Shown here: positions 1 to 8,077 of the stretch, one piece after another
Layout of the letters: the number at the start of each line of letters is the position of its first letter
Position numbering within the stretch: the stretch's first letter is position 1
Assembly (NCBI RefSeq): GCF_000733755.1
Contig: NZ_JPOF01000001.1
Location: 414,001-478,000 of the forward strand
DNA length: 64,000 bases
Origin: Lachnoclostridium phytofermentans
GTDB taxonomy: Bacteria > Bacillota > Clostridia > Lachnospirales > Lachnospiraceae
Reading direction: 5' to 3'
Translations under genes and position numbers: made by a program
The notes under the pieces: model-generated
Database searches by the model: none
Told to the model about the DNA's origin: nothing
Seen by the model: only the letters and a program-made list of their open reading frames with translations

Positions 1-166
1 CCCTTTCATAATTACATATAATCTATTTGTTATACAAGTAGCGTAAGCGGTTTGCGGATATCAGCTTTGACTAGAATATGATCTTTTCGGTCGTTTGTTC
101 TTACTCTATTATAGAAACTGAGTTTAGCACAAACATTCTAATCGGTAAAGTAATTTAAAAAAAGGT

Positions 167-195
167 TTGAATCTATTTATAGTCTGGTGTATGAT
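167..195 (+). promoter_or_regulatory. sigma-A-like promoter of the ABC exporter
   Basis: TTGAAT at 167-172 and TATGAT at 190-195 are separated by 17 bp. They lie 130 bp upstream of the first ABC gene, and the rest of positions 1-324 shows no gene. The long untranslated leader contains a small GGCGCT/AGCGTC inverted repeat at 296-309, just before the ribosome binding site. Confidence 0.5.
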
Positions 196-324
196 GGAAA
201 TACACTTTGTATTTGGGCATGGGAAGAAAAATGGTGAAAGCAAATCTTCCTGGCTGTTATTGAACCAATCGACAAAGTTGCTTTTGTGATAAGAGGGCGC
301 TAAAGCGTCAGAATAGAGGTTGAT

Positions 325-2178
325 ATGATAGGAAAGTACATCAAGAGATATAAATGGAGTTATCTCCTTGGTATTATAACTTTATTTGTAGTAGACCTGT
401 TGGGTTTACTTATTCCAGAGTATACTGGTAGAATCACCGATGGACTGAAATATAAAACAATGGATTTCCAAGGTGTTCTACATATGATAGGCTTGATTCT
501 GGCGGTCGGAGGCTTAATGGCCCTCGGGCGTTTTTTATGGCGAATTTTTATCTTTGGTGGAGCAAGAAAAATAGAGTACGCTTTAAGAAATGATATGTTT
601 GAGCACCTTACTACACTTTCTACTCGTTATTTTAACGAAAATAAGACCGGGGATTTTATGGCTCACTTTACGAGTGACCTTTCTGCAATCCGTATGGCAC
701 TCGGACCTGCGGTGGTTACTACATTTGATGCGATTATTATGACGGTCATGGTAGTAGTAAAGATGGTATTTTATGTTGACCTTCGTCTCACTTTGCTTGC
801 TTGTATCCCGATGATTTTTATTATGATTGGTGGTATCTATTTTGGTAGTAAGGTGGAAAAAAGGTTTACGAAGAAGCAGGAAGCTTTCTCTAAGATGACA
901 GATGAGGTACAGGAAAGTATCTCTGGTGTTAGGGTAGTAAAGGCCTTTGTTCAAGAAGAAAAAGAAATAGAATCCTTTGCTGGGACAAACTTAAATAATA
1001 AGAAAGCTAATCTTTCGGTCGTGAAACTTCAGGCAACTGTGTTACCACTACTTGATTTACTGATTGGTATTTCTAGTGTTATTACAATTCTTTATGGTGG
1101 TAAGCTTGTACTTGATGGTGCAATTACTCCTGGTAAATTTGTTGCATTTAATTCTTATATTGGAATGCTTGTATGGCCAATGATAGCGGCTGGAGATAGT
1201 ATTAACATGCTTTCTCAGGGGCTTGCCTCGATGAAACGTATACGTAAAATTTTTATGGAACAACCGGAAATTATTGATGGACCTGAGTGTGACAACGAAA
1301 TTACGGAACTTTATGGTGAAATTGCTTTAAACAATCTCACATTTGCCTATAAGGAAGGTAGTTCTCCTGTTTTACAAGATATCTCAGTAAAGATTCCTCA
1401 GGGGAATACCCTTGCAATCCTTGGTCGTACCGGTAGTGGAAAGACCACAATAGCGAATCTATTACTTCGCTTATATGACGTTGAAGATGGGATGATAACA
1501 TTTGATAAAAATAGTATCCGTAAGATTCCGCTTTCTGTATTAAGAGAGCAGATTGCTTATGTTCCTCAGGATAATTTTTTATTTTCCGATACGATTCAAA
1601 CCAATATTGCGTTTGGTGTACGTAAACTGCGTGATATAGAAGAGGAAGAGAAGATGAAGCTATTCCCTTCAAGAAAGGAACGACTGGAAGCTCACTTGGA
1701 AAGTGACTTCATGAAGACAGAGAGCAAAGCAGATAGCATCTATCAAGATTTAGATATGGTGCAGGAAGCTGCGAAGGCAGCATGTATTCATGAGAATATC
1801 ATGGACTTTCCAAGACAGTATTCTACGATGGTTGGGGAACGGGGAGTAACTGTTTCTGGTGGACAAAAGCAACGTAGTTCCATTGCAAGAGCTTTAATGA
1901 AGGATGCACCAATACTAATCTTAGACGATGCACTTTCCGCGGTTGATACCAATACAGAAGAGCAAATTCTACGCAATTTAAAAGAAAATCGCAAGAATAA
2001 GACAACGATTATTATTGCGCACCGTATTTCAACCATTCAAAATGCAGACAACATTTTAGTGCTTGAGGAAGGAAAGGTTGCTGAATATGGTAGTCATGAG
2101 CAGCTGATGAAAGAACAGGGTATTTATGCACAACTTTATGAAAAGCAGCAGTTGGAAAAACAATTAGAGAAAGAATAA
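325..2178 (+). CDS. ABC exporter half-transporter, degenerate-site subunit (BmrC/YheI type)
   Basis: This is a 617-residue fused membrane/ATPase half-transporter with an N-terminal six-helix exporter domain (about residues 10-310) and a C-terminal ATPase domain. Walker A GRTGSGKTT is at about 367, the signature VSGGQ at about 510, and Walker B ILILDDALSAVD at about 530. The catalytic Glu after Walker B is Asp, as in the degenerate site of heterodimeric exporters such as BmrCD. An extra charged segment of about 35 residues (after FGVRKL, near 435-470) sits between the Q-loop and the signature. AGAGG precedes the ATG. The next gene encodes the partner with the catalytic Glu. Together they probably export drugs, lipids or peptides; the substrate is unknown. 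Confidence 0.9.
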   Translation: MIGKYIKRYKWSYLLGIITLFVVDLLGLLIPEYTGRITDGLKYKTMDFQGVLHMIGLILAVGGLMALGRFLWRIFIFGGARKIEYALRNDMFEHLTTLSTRYFNENKTGDFMAHFTSDLSAIRMALGPAVVTTFDAIIMTVMVVVKMVFYVDLRLTLLACIPMIFIMIGGIYFGSKVEKRFTKKQEAFSKMTDEVQESISGVRVVKAFVQEEKEIESFAGTNLNNKKANLSVVKLQATVLPLLDLLIGISSVITILYGGKLVLDGAITPGKFVAFNSYIGMLVWPMIAAGDSINMLSQGLASMKRIRKIFMEQPEIIDGPECDNEITELYGEIALNNLTFAYKEGSSPVLQDISVKIPQGNTLAILGRTGSGKTTIANLLLRLYDVEDGMITFDKNSIRKIPLSVLREQIAYVPQDNFLFSDTIQTNIAFGVRKLRDIEEEEKMKLFPSRKERLEAHLESDFMKTESKADSIYQDLDMVQEAAKAACIHENIMDFPRQYSTMVGERGVTVSGGQKQRSSIARALMKDAPILILDDALSAVDTNTEEQILRNLKENRKNKTTIIIAHRISTIQNADNILVLEEGKVAEYGSHEQLMKEQGIYAQLYEKQQLEKQLEKE

Positions 2179-2184
2179 GTGGGT

Positions 2185-2210
2185 AGAGTGATCAATAAAT
2201 CGTTCACTCT
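2185..2210 (+). other. intercistronic hairpin between the two ABC genes
   Basis: AGAGTGA at 2185-2191 pairs with TTCACTCT at 2203-2210 in the 93-bp gap between the two ABC subunits. No T tract follows, so it is more likely an mRNA stabilising or processing hairpin than a terminator. Confidence 0.35.
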
Positions 2211-2271
2211 GCATGTTGTGATTGCGTTGCAACCACAAACTTAATAGTACAACGCAGAAATGAGGTAGAAG

Positions 2272-4038
2272 ATGAGCCGAAAAGAAATAGAATACGAAAA
2301 ATCAATTCATGGAAGTGTGTTCCTCCGTTTAATGAAGTATGCAATTCCATATCTTCCGATGATGGTTCTGGCATTTATCTTGGTACTGGCATTAACAGGG
2401 CTTGAGTTATTACGCCCTGCTTTGATTGGCCGAGCGGTTGATTTATTTACAATGGATGGAACCATGGATGATATTAAGTTTACAGCAATTATATACGGTG
2501 TTGCGTTGCTATTAAGTTTTGTATTTAACTTTTTGCAAACATGGATATTACAGCTAACTGGGCAAAATATTATCTATAATATTCGTCAGGAACTCTTTGA
2601 ACACATTCATAAATTATCGTTACGATTTTTTGATATCACACCAGTGGGTAAGATTGTTACGAGAGTGACCAATGACGTAGAGGCATTACATGAAATGTAT
2701 GCCAATATCCTAGTGAAGCTATTAAAAAATATTGTAAAAATCATCGGGTTAGCAATTGTAATGCTTTCGATGAATGTTCGAATCGCCTTGTTTGGTTTTA
2801 GTTTGTTACCGTTTATTGTTGCTTTGACCTGGATTTTTAAAAGAACCTCTAGATTAACTTACCGCATTACAAGAACTAGAATAACCGCAATCAATACCTA
2901 TTTATCGGAGCATTTATCTGGGATGAAGCTAATACAGATATTTGCGAGGGAAAAAGAAAAAAATGCAGAATTTAAACAAAAGAGCAAAGGATTATTTCGT
3001 GCCAATTACCGTGAAATGATGGTATTTGCAATCTTTCGTCCATTGATGTATATCTTATCCATCATCGCTTTAGTAATTATTGTGGCGGTTGGTGGTGATA
3101 GTGTGATAAAGGGTGCTGTTACTGTAGGTACACTATATACATTTATTCAGTATATCTCCTCTTTTTTTGAGCCAATTCAGGAACTTGCAGAGCAGTTTGG
3201 TACATTACAATCTGCCATGGCTTCCGCAGAAAAGATATTCACCTTATTAGATGAGCCAATTACGGTAAAGAATCCAGAACATCCAACATTGGTGGAGGAA
3301 ATCAAAGGGCGTATTGAATTTGATCATGTTTGGTTTGCCTACGAAGGTGAGAATTGGATTCTTAAGGATGTTAGCTTTGTAATTGAACCTGGACAAAGTG
3401 TTGCCTTTGTTGGTGCGACCGGAGCGGGAAAATCGTCTATCTTAAACTTAATCGGAAGATATTATGATATTCAAAAAGGACGTATTCTTGTGGATGGCAT
3501 AGATATTAAGGAATTAAAGAAAGAAGATTTGCGTAAGGCAATCGGACAGGTGCAGCAGGATGTGTTTATCTTTACTGGAGATGTTATGAGTAACATTCGA
3601 TTAAAGAGCGATAACATAACGGAAGATGAAGCAATTCAAGCAGCTAGATACGTGAATGCTGATCACTTTATTGAAAATTTAAGTAATACCTATTATGAGG
3701 CGGTTACAGAACGCGGAGCTACATTCTCTGCAGGTCAGCGACAGCTACTGTCCTTTGCAAGAACGCTAGCTTATAATCCTTCCATTTTAGTTATGGATGA
3801 GGCAACTGCTAATATTGATACAGAAACAGAGCAATTAATTCAAGAAGCATTGGAAAAACTAATGCAGGGAAGAACTACCATTATGGTTGCACACCGCTTA
3901 TCTACAATCCAGCATGCCGATAAGATTATTGTAATGCATAAGGGAGAACTCAGAGAAATGGGAACTCATCAAGAATTGCTAGAAAATAACGGTATTTATA
4001 AAAAATTATATGAATTGCAATTAGCAGGAGAGCATTGA
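2272..4038 (+). CDS. ABC exporter half-transporter, catalytic subunit (BmrD/YheH type)
   Basis: This is a 588-residue half-transporter with six predicted membrane helices followed by an ATPase domain. Walker A GATGAGKSS and Walker B ILVMDEATA keep the catalytic Glu, while its signature is FSAGQ instead of SGGQ. That is the mirror image of the upstream subunit: this protein supplies the complete Walker site and the upstream one supplies the canonical VSGGQ. One composite ATP site is therefore expected to be competent and the other degenerate, as in known heterodimeric exporters. The gene starts at ATG after GAGGTAGAAG and ends just before a strong terminator, so the two genes form one transcription unit. 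Confidence 0.9.
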   Translation: MSRKEIEYEKSIHGSVFLRLMKYAIPYLPMMVLAFILVLALTGLELLRPALIGRAVDLFTMDGTMDDIKFTAIIYGVALLLSFVFNFLQTWILQLTGQNIIYNIRQELFEHIHKLSLRFFDITPVGKIVTRVTNDVEALHEMYANILVKLLKNIVKIIGLAIVMLSMNVRIALFGFSLLPFIVALTWIFKRTSRLTYRITRTRITAINTYLSEHLSGMKLIQIFAREKEKNAEFKQKSKGLFRANYREMMVFAIFRPLMYILSIIALVIIVAVGGDSVIKGAVTVGTLYTFIQYISSFFEPIQELAEQFGTLQSAMASAEKIFTLLDEPITVKNPEHPTLVEEIKGRIEFDHVWFAYEGENWILKDVSFVIEPGQSVAFVGATGAGKSSILNLIGRYYDIQKGRILVDGIDIKELKKEDLRKAIGQVQQDVFIFTGDVMSNIRLKSDNITEDEAIQAARYVNADHFIENLSNTYYEAVTERGATFSAGQRQLLSFARTLAYNPSILVMDEATANIDTETEQLIQEALEKLMQGRTTIMVAHRLSTIQHADKIIVMHKGELREMGTHQELLENNGIYKKLYELQLAGEH

Positions 4039-4082
4039 GAAAAGAGTAAACAGGTTATAGTTTTTCTTGTTTGACGTAGTGA

Positions 4083-4121
4083 GAGACATCTTTAGAGATT
4101 TACTAAAGGTGTCTCTTTTTT
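4083..4121 (+). terminator. rho-independent terminator of the ABC operon
   Basis: GAGACATCTTTAG at 4083-4095 pairs with CTAAAGGTGTCTC at 4103-4115 with one G-U pair, followed by TTTTTT at 4116-4121. Confidence 0.85.
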
Positions 4122-4163
4122 AATAGATAGGAAATTGCAACGCAATTTCCTATCTATTAAAAA
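4117..4163. repeat. perfect 22-bp inverted repeat with 3-nt loop
   Basis: The arms at 4117-4138 and 4142-4163 are exact reverse complements around AAC. The left arm starts inside the T tract of the preceding terminator, so two hairpins share sequence. The right arm ends in AAAAA, which gives a T tract on the opposite strand. Confidence 0.8.
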
Positions 4164-4290
4164 CTCTCCGAGGGATGCGCACTCACCCTATGGGTTCGGC
4201 GCGAAAAAGTACCTTCGCCTCTAAGTATAAGACTTGATAAGCCTGAGTGGCGAAGTCACTTTGTTCTAGCTCCATATGTTTTAAAAGTTA
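4164..4290. other. GC-richer non-coding island of unknown nature
   Basis: This stretch is markedly richer in G and C than the surrounding DNA. It contains short complementary words (for example AGTGGCGAAGTCACT near 4247), but no ORF, tRNA fold or promoter that I can recognise. It lies between the 22-bp inverted repeat and the minisatellite. It could be a remnant of a mobile element or a small RNA. Confidence 0.3.
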
Positions 4291-4344
4291 CTAAGGTATA
4301 GAAAGAGACTCAAAATGCGATAATAGTATAGCTAGTGGAAACAG

Positions 4345-4600
4345 AAAATAATGATAAGAAAATAATGATAAGAAAATAATGATAAGAAAATAATGATAAG
4401 AAAATAATGATAAGAAAATAATGATAAGAAAATAAGCTGATAACAAAAAGGCTGATAATAAAAAATATGATAGGAAAAAGCTGATAATAAAAAAGCTGAT
4501 AATAAAAAAGCTAATAATAAAAAAGCTGATAATAAAAAAGATGGTAACAAAAAAAGATGGTAACAAAGAGAAGATGATAAGAAAGAAAAGATGGTATGGA
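4345..4600. repeat. A-rich minisatellite (14-bp then about 15-bp units)
   Basis: About six consecutive identical copies of AAAATAATGATAAG (14 bp) run from about 4347 to 4432. They pass into degenerate units of about 15 bp such as GCTGATAATAAAAAA, repeated to about 4570. In the plus frame the 15-bp part reads Ala-Asp-Asn-Lys-Lys repeats, but the 14-bp part breaks every frame. The array ends just before the ribosome binding site of the GNAT gene. Confidence 0.85.
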
Positions 4601-4617
4601 AGTAAAGGAGTGATGTT

Positions 4618-5199
4618 ATGATACAGCTTAAAATATTAGATGAAAAAGAAATTTGTAAGATTTATGAAGAACATGTAAAGATAGATTTTCCACCGGAAGA
4701 GCTAAAACCATTACCGATGATACTTACCTTAAAAAAGCAAGAAATATATTGTTGCTATGGATTGTATGACAATGAGGAATTTGTTGCTTATGCATTTTTT
4801 GCAAAACCTGAGACAATAGATTATTTATTGCATGATTATCTTGCTGTTTGTAAAAATTATCGCTCGAAACGATATGGAAGTAGATTCTTAAAGTTGCTGC
4901 AAAAAGAATTAAAAGATTACCAAGGAATTCTGTTTGAGGTTGAGAGTGGTGTTGATTCGAAAACAGAAAAAGAAAAGCAGATTTGTGAACGTAGGATTGC
5001 TTTCTACTTGCGTAATGGACTGACAAAAACTAAAATTAATATAAAGCTTTTTGGAGTGGATATGATTTTGTTGTATTTAAAGATTCAAGGTTTGCCAAGT
5101 GAAAAGACAATGAGCGAGGCACTGAATCATATCTATGATCTAGTGTTTGGAGAGGAAACTCACCGAAGGGAGATTTTTTGCAGAATTGTGGAGGAGTAA
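4618..5199 (+). CDS. GNAT-like acetyltransferase
   Basis: This 193-residue protein resembles the GNAT fold. Its middle part has strands around YGLYDNEEFVAYAFF, then DYLAVCKNYRSKRYGSRFLK (about 74-93), which matches the acetyl-CoA-binding motif A pattern (R-x-x-[KR]-x-[YF]-G-[ST]). IAFYLRNGL near 127-135 matches the C-terminal motif. The substrate cannot be read from sequence. The start is set by AAAGGAG seven bases before ATG. The promoter would have to lie in or before the A-rich minisatellite. The next gene begins 12 bp downstream, so the two were probably cotranscribed. Confidence 0.7.
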   Translation: MIQLKILDEKEICKIYEEHVKIDFPPEELKPLPMILTLKKQEIYCCYGLYDNEEFVAYAFFAKPETIDYLLHDYLAVCKNYRSKRYGSRFLKLLQKELKDYQGILFEVESGVDSKTEKEKQICERRIAFYLRNGLTKTKINIKLFGVDMILLYLKIQGLPSEKTMSEALNHIYDLVFGEETHRREIFCRIVEE

Positions 5200-5211
5200 A
5201 GGAGGTAAATT

Positions 5212-5531
5212 ATGAGAAGTTCATACTCAAGAAAGGAAATAAGTCAGATGACGATGCTTTCTGAAAGAACAATCAGAACCTATCAAAAAGATGGAAGATT
5301 AAAAGGGGAGAAGATACAGGGACAATGGGTCTTCTCCGAGGAAGATTTAGAAGAGTTTTTTGATGATCATAATGTGAAAAAAGTATTGAAATTAAGAATC
5401 ATTCGTTGGTTGATGATTTTATCGAAAATCGTTATAAACTTAAGGCAAAACTCTGCTCTATCTATGATATTCCGGTTGAAAATGAATGTAGAGCAGAACA
5501 ATTTTGCAATTGCTTTATATACTTAATATAA
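5212..5531 (+). pseudogene. HTH (MerR-like) regulator with a frameshift at an A6 run
   Basis: The first 55 codons encode a MerR/excisionase-type DNA-binding domain (SYSRKEISQMTMLSERTIRT, then GRLKGEKIQGQWVFSEEDLEEFF). At 5377-5382 there is a run of six A. The zero frame continues into an unlikely Ile/Leu/Arg-rich tail and stops at 5526. Slipping one base back gives a protein-like sequence (SIEIKNHSLVDDFIENRYKL...) that stops at 5531. The family I recall is roughly 150-180 residues, so the gene has probably also lost its C-terminus. A sequencing error, or slippage on A6 as a real recoding event, cannot be excluded. GGAGG precedes the ATG, just after the GNAT gene. Confidence 0.6.
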
Positions 5532-5549
5532 ATCCATAGTGCGTTCTTT

Positions 5550-5805
5550 TTGCTGGATAAAAGTAGCTACTTAAAATATGTTTCGTGTTCAAAACACACA
5601 TTGAGTGGAAAGGTGTATCAAATGATAGATGATTTCAAAAGAGAGTTTAGCATCAGAGATGCAAATGTAATGAGGAGTGTGTACATAGAAGTTGAGAAGT
5701 GTATCAAGAAGATTATTTTTTCCAGCCTTTGGACTGAGTCCAAAAAAAACAGCAAAAAGAGCAGATATTCTTACCTTTTTACATGGTGAAACGAGGGATT
5801 TAACT
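5550..5805 (+). pseudogene. remnant coding stretch, unrecognised
   Basis: A readable stretch from about 5550 encodes roughly 50 plausible residues (KVYQMIDDFKREFSIRDANV..., CIKKIIF). After the T6 run near 5718 the better-looking continuation is in another frame (PAFGLSPKKTAKRADILTF, ending LHGETRDLT at a stop near 5805). No ribosome binding site precedes it. It looks like a decayed downstream gene or the broken tail of the HTH gene. I do not recognise the family. Confidence 0.3.
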
Positions 5806-5825
5806 TAGGTAAACACTGGAATTCC

Positions 5826-5854
5826 TTGAAATTGTAGATTTTTTCCGATATACT
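5826..5854 (+). promoter_or_regulatory. promoter of the CAP-domain lipoprotein
   Basis: TTGAAA at 5826-5831 and TATACT at 5849-5854 are spaced by 17 bp, about 120 bp before the start codon. Confidence 0.65.
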
Positions 5855-5975
5855 AATCGTATCCTTATTGTCGACAAATTAGGATAGAATGAAGGCGATC
5901 TATGAAGATGAGAACAGATACGTTACAGAAAGTTTGCAAAAAATAGCAGGCAATTTGTAACACATGGAGGTTAAC

Positions 5976-7433
5976 ATGAGTAAAAAGCTGCTTCTTATTT
6001 CTGTGTTAGCATTGATATTCTTGACAGCATGCGGCAATGCGAAAAAGACCAGTAAGGAAATTTCGGATGCCCAACAATCAAAGGATGCAGAGATAATAAA
6101 CAATTTTGATGAAACGAATCAACAAGTCACCGAGGAACAAGAAAATCAGAACACAAATGAATCCGATAACGATAGATTAACACAAAATCTTCCGGGTGAA
6201 AATCAGGACATACCTTCGGTACAAAGTCAACGAGAAGGTAATAACGGAAATTTGCCCGACGAAGTTACATCATATAAAAATTCACAATCAGACAACTCTA
6301 TAAATTCACAAACAGATAATTCCCAGACAGAAGATTCCTCCGAAGGTAACATTGGAAATCAATCTCCATCCATAGGAAATGATTCCACAAACCAAGGAGA
6401 TAGCGATATACCTACAGCACCTACCGATATACCTGTAACCCCTGAGGCGACAATCAAGCCAACCAAGGTTCCAGACATAGTACCAACCCAAGCACCGGTG
6501 CCGACCAAAACGCCACAACCTACTAAGCTACCAACGATTACACCAACCAAAGTACCAGTTGTTACGCCAAAACCAACAAATGTTCCAGTACCAACTAAGG
6601 TACCTACCGTAACTCCGCCTACGAATGTAAGTAAAGCTGATAGTATTTCAGTTCGTGGGGAGACGATATCTATTGGAGATAGTAAAAGTGAAGTTATAAG
6701 TGCTTATGGTACACCAAATCGAACAGATGCGACGGAATATAATTATGATTTTATGGTTTATAATGATAATTATAAGAAGTTTATGATGATTGCGATTGCT
6801 GATGGTAAGGTCGTTGGATGGTATACAGATGCTACTGACTTTTCTTACCAAGGGCTTACCACCTCATCTAAGGTTTCTTCCATCAATTCTGTTTTTGGAA
6901 AGAGCGCGTCGCTAAACCGTACGATTTCTGTTTCAGATAGTGGAAACAAAATAACCTTCTTTATGGATAGTATAGGAGACGGTACCATCGATGGAATTTC
7001 TGTGTTTGATGGTAATGTTTCTAAAGGGAGTACCACAAATACTGTGTTAAAAGCTTGGGAGAAAGAAATTCTCGACTTAACAAACTCTTTCCGCGTACGT
7101 AATGGTTTAAGTGCCTTAAGTTGGTCAGATGCTGCCGCAACTTCAGCAAGACTTCACAGTGAAGATATGGCAAAAAATAATTACTTTAGTCATACAGGAC
7201 GTAATGGTTCTACCCCTGGGGATCGAATGAAAGCACAAGGAATTAGCTATCGAAGCAATGGAGAGAATATTATCGGCGGGTATGGTAATGCGCTGTTTTC
7301 CTCCAATGGTTGGATGAATTCCAGTGGTCATAGATCCAATATGTTAAACAAGAGTTTTACGTATCTTGGAGTAGGATATGCATTAGGTGGTTCGTATGGG
7401 AATTATGCAACACAGAATTTTTACTCTAAATAG
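5976..7433 (+). CDS. CAP/SCP-domain lipoprotein with CAP-associated domain
   Basis: The 485-residue product starts with a lipoprotein signal (SKKLLLISVLALIFLTACG), so it should be anchored outside the membrane at the Cys of LTAC. A long Asn/Gln/Ser-rich stretch and a Thr-Pro-Lys-Val-type linker (about 150-215) span the wall. Next come a CAP-associated domain (RGETISIGDSKSEVISAYGT..., about 225-345) and a C-terminal CAP/SCP-PR1 domain (about 355-485) with HSEDMAKNNYFSHTGRNG, GENI and WMNSSGHRSNML, the usual active-cleft motifs. B. subtilis YkwD is comparable. The function of bacterial CAP proteins is poorly defined. GGAGG at 5964-5969 selects this ATG over the one 12 bp upstream. Confidence 0.88.
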   Translation: MSKKLLLISVLALIFLTACGNAKKTSKEISDAQQSKDAEIINNFDETNQQVTEEQENQNTNESDNDRLTQNLPGENQDIPSVQSQREGNNGNLPDEVTSYKNSQSDNSINSQTDNSQTEDSSEGNIGNQSPSIGNDSTNQGDSDIPTAPTDIPVTPEATIKPTKVPDIVPTQAPVPTKTPQPTKLPTITPTKVPVVTPKPTNVPVPTKVPTVTPPTNVSKADSISVRGETISIGDSKSEVISAYGTPNRTDATEYNYDFMVYNDNYKKFMMIAIADGKVVGWYTDATDFSYQGLTTSSKVSSINSVFGKSASLNRTISVSDSGNKITFFMDSIGDGTIDGISVFDGNVSKGSTTNTVLKAWEKEILDLTNSFRVRNGLSALSWSDAAATSARLHSEDMAKNNYFSHTGRNGSTPGDRMKAQGISYRSNGENIIGGYGNALFSSNGWMNSSGHRSNMLNKSFTYLGVGYALGGSYGNYATQNFYSK

Positions 7434-7496
7434 TGAGTGTTAAGCTAATAAATGAAATAAGAACTATTCGAGTAAGTTTTAGAATAGTGATGCATG

Positions 7497-7532
7497 TTGG
7501 AGTGTCATACTAAGTATGGCACTCCAATTTTA
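7497..7532 (+). terminator. terminator of the CAP lipoprotein gene
   Basis: TTGGAGTGTCATAC pairs with GTATGGCACTCCAA around TAA, followed by a short T tract. It lies about 60 bp after the stop codon. Confidence 0.75.
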
Positions 7533-7676
7533 CATAGGTTAGATGATGACCTATAAGCTTGACCTAATTATATTACCCAAGCCCCATTTGCTGTAATGTA
7601 CTCTAATCGAACTTTAACTTAACAGGAAGAATAATAAATGGTAAACTAGATGTAATTGTTATTGTGGGGGGATTGT

Positions 7677-8058
7677 ATGAAGAAGCAAATAGCTATTGTT
7701 ACCGGTGCCAGTGGTGGAATTGGAACAGCCAGTAGCATACCTCAATTTATATGCGGCAACGAAGGTGTTCGAAAGAAGCTATAGCAGAGCAATCCATATG
7801 GGTTAGAAAAAGAAGGGAAGAGATATGTCTGTGTGTACCTTCTATGTCAAATACATGCATTTCCTGTCTAAAATTTTTCCTCAAAAGCTAGTAATGAGGA
7901 AATGGATAAGAAGTATAAAAAAATACATATAAATCTTAGGAGTAACCTATACAATGGAGGCTGGGATGTTAATCTCTTATCATGTTATGGGTGGTAAAGA
8001 GGAAGAGAAGGAAAAAGATATTTTTAAGCAGGCAATGGAAAAGTTAAGAAAAAAATAA
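7677..8058 (+). pseudogene. decayed short-chain dehydrogenase (internal deletion)
   Basis: ATG at 7677, after GGGGGG, starts MKKQIAIVTGASGGIGTAS, the NAD(P)-binding TGxxxGIG motif of classical SDRs. The frame ends within about 35 codons. Immediately after, in another frame, comes LNLYAATKVFERSYSRAI with the catalytic YxxxK motif, then scattered fragments, and finally a plausible C-terminus (HVMGGKEEEKEKDIFKQAME...) that stops at 8058. About 100-130 residues of the middle are missing and several frame changes are present, so no functional enzyme is expected. Confidence 0.8.
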
Positions 8059-8077
8059 TTCAGAATTGAGGTTAAAT

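Noticed and set aside
583-954. 123-codon minus-strand frame in the first ABC gene
   Set aside because: It is antisense to a well supported ABC gene and lacks a start signal or homology I can recognise.
4164-4290. Possible tRNA gene
   Set aside because: The GGGTTCGGC word suggested a T arm, but no acceptor stem, anticodon arm or CCA-proximal pairing can be built.
4291-4566. Long minus-strand reading frames rich in Phe/Ile/Leu/Ser
   Set aside because: They are produced by the A-rich minisatellite on the other strand. The tandem units give open frames by chance, with no ribosome binding site.
4345-4600. Possible CRISPR array
   Set aside because: The units are contiguous, 14-15 bp, without spacers, and no cas genes are near.
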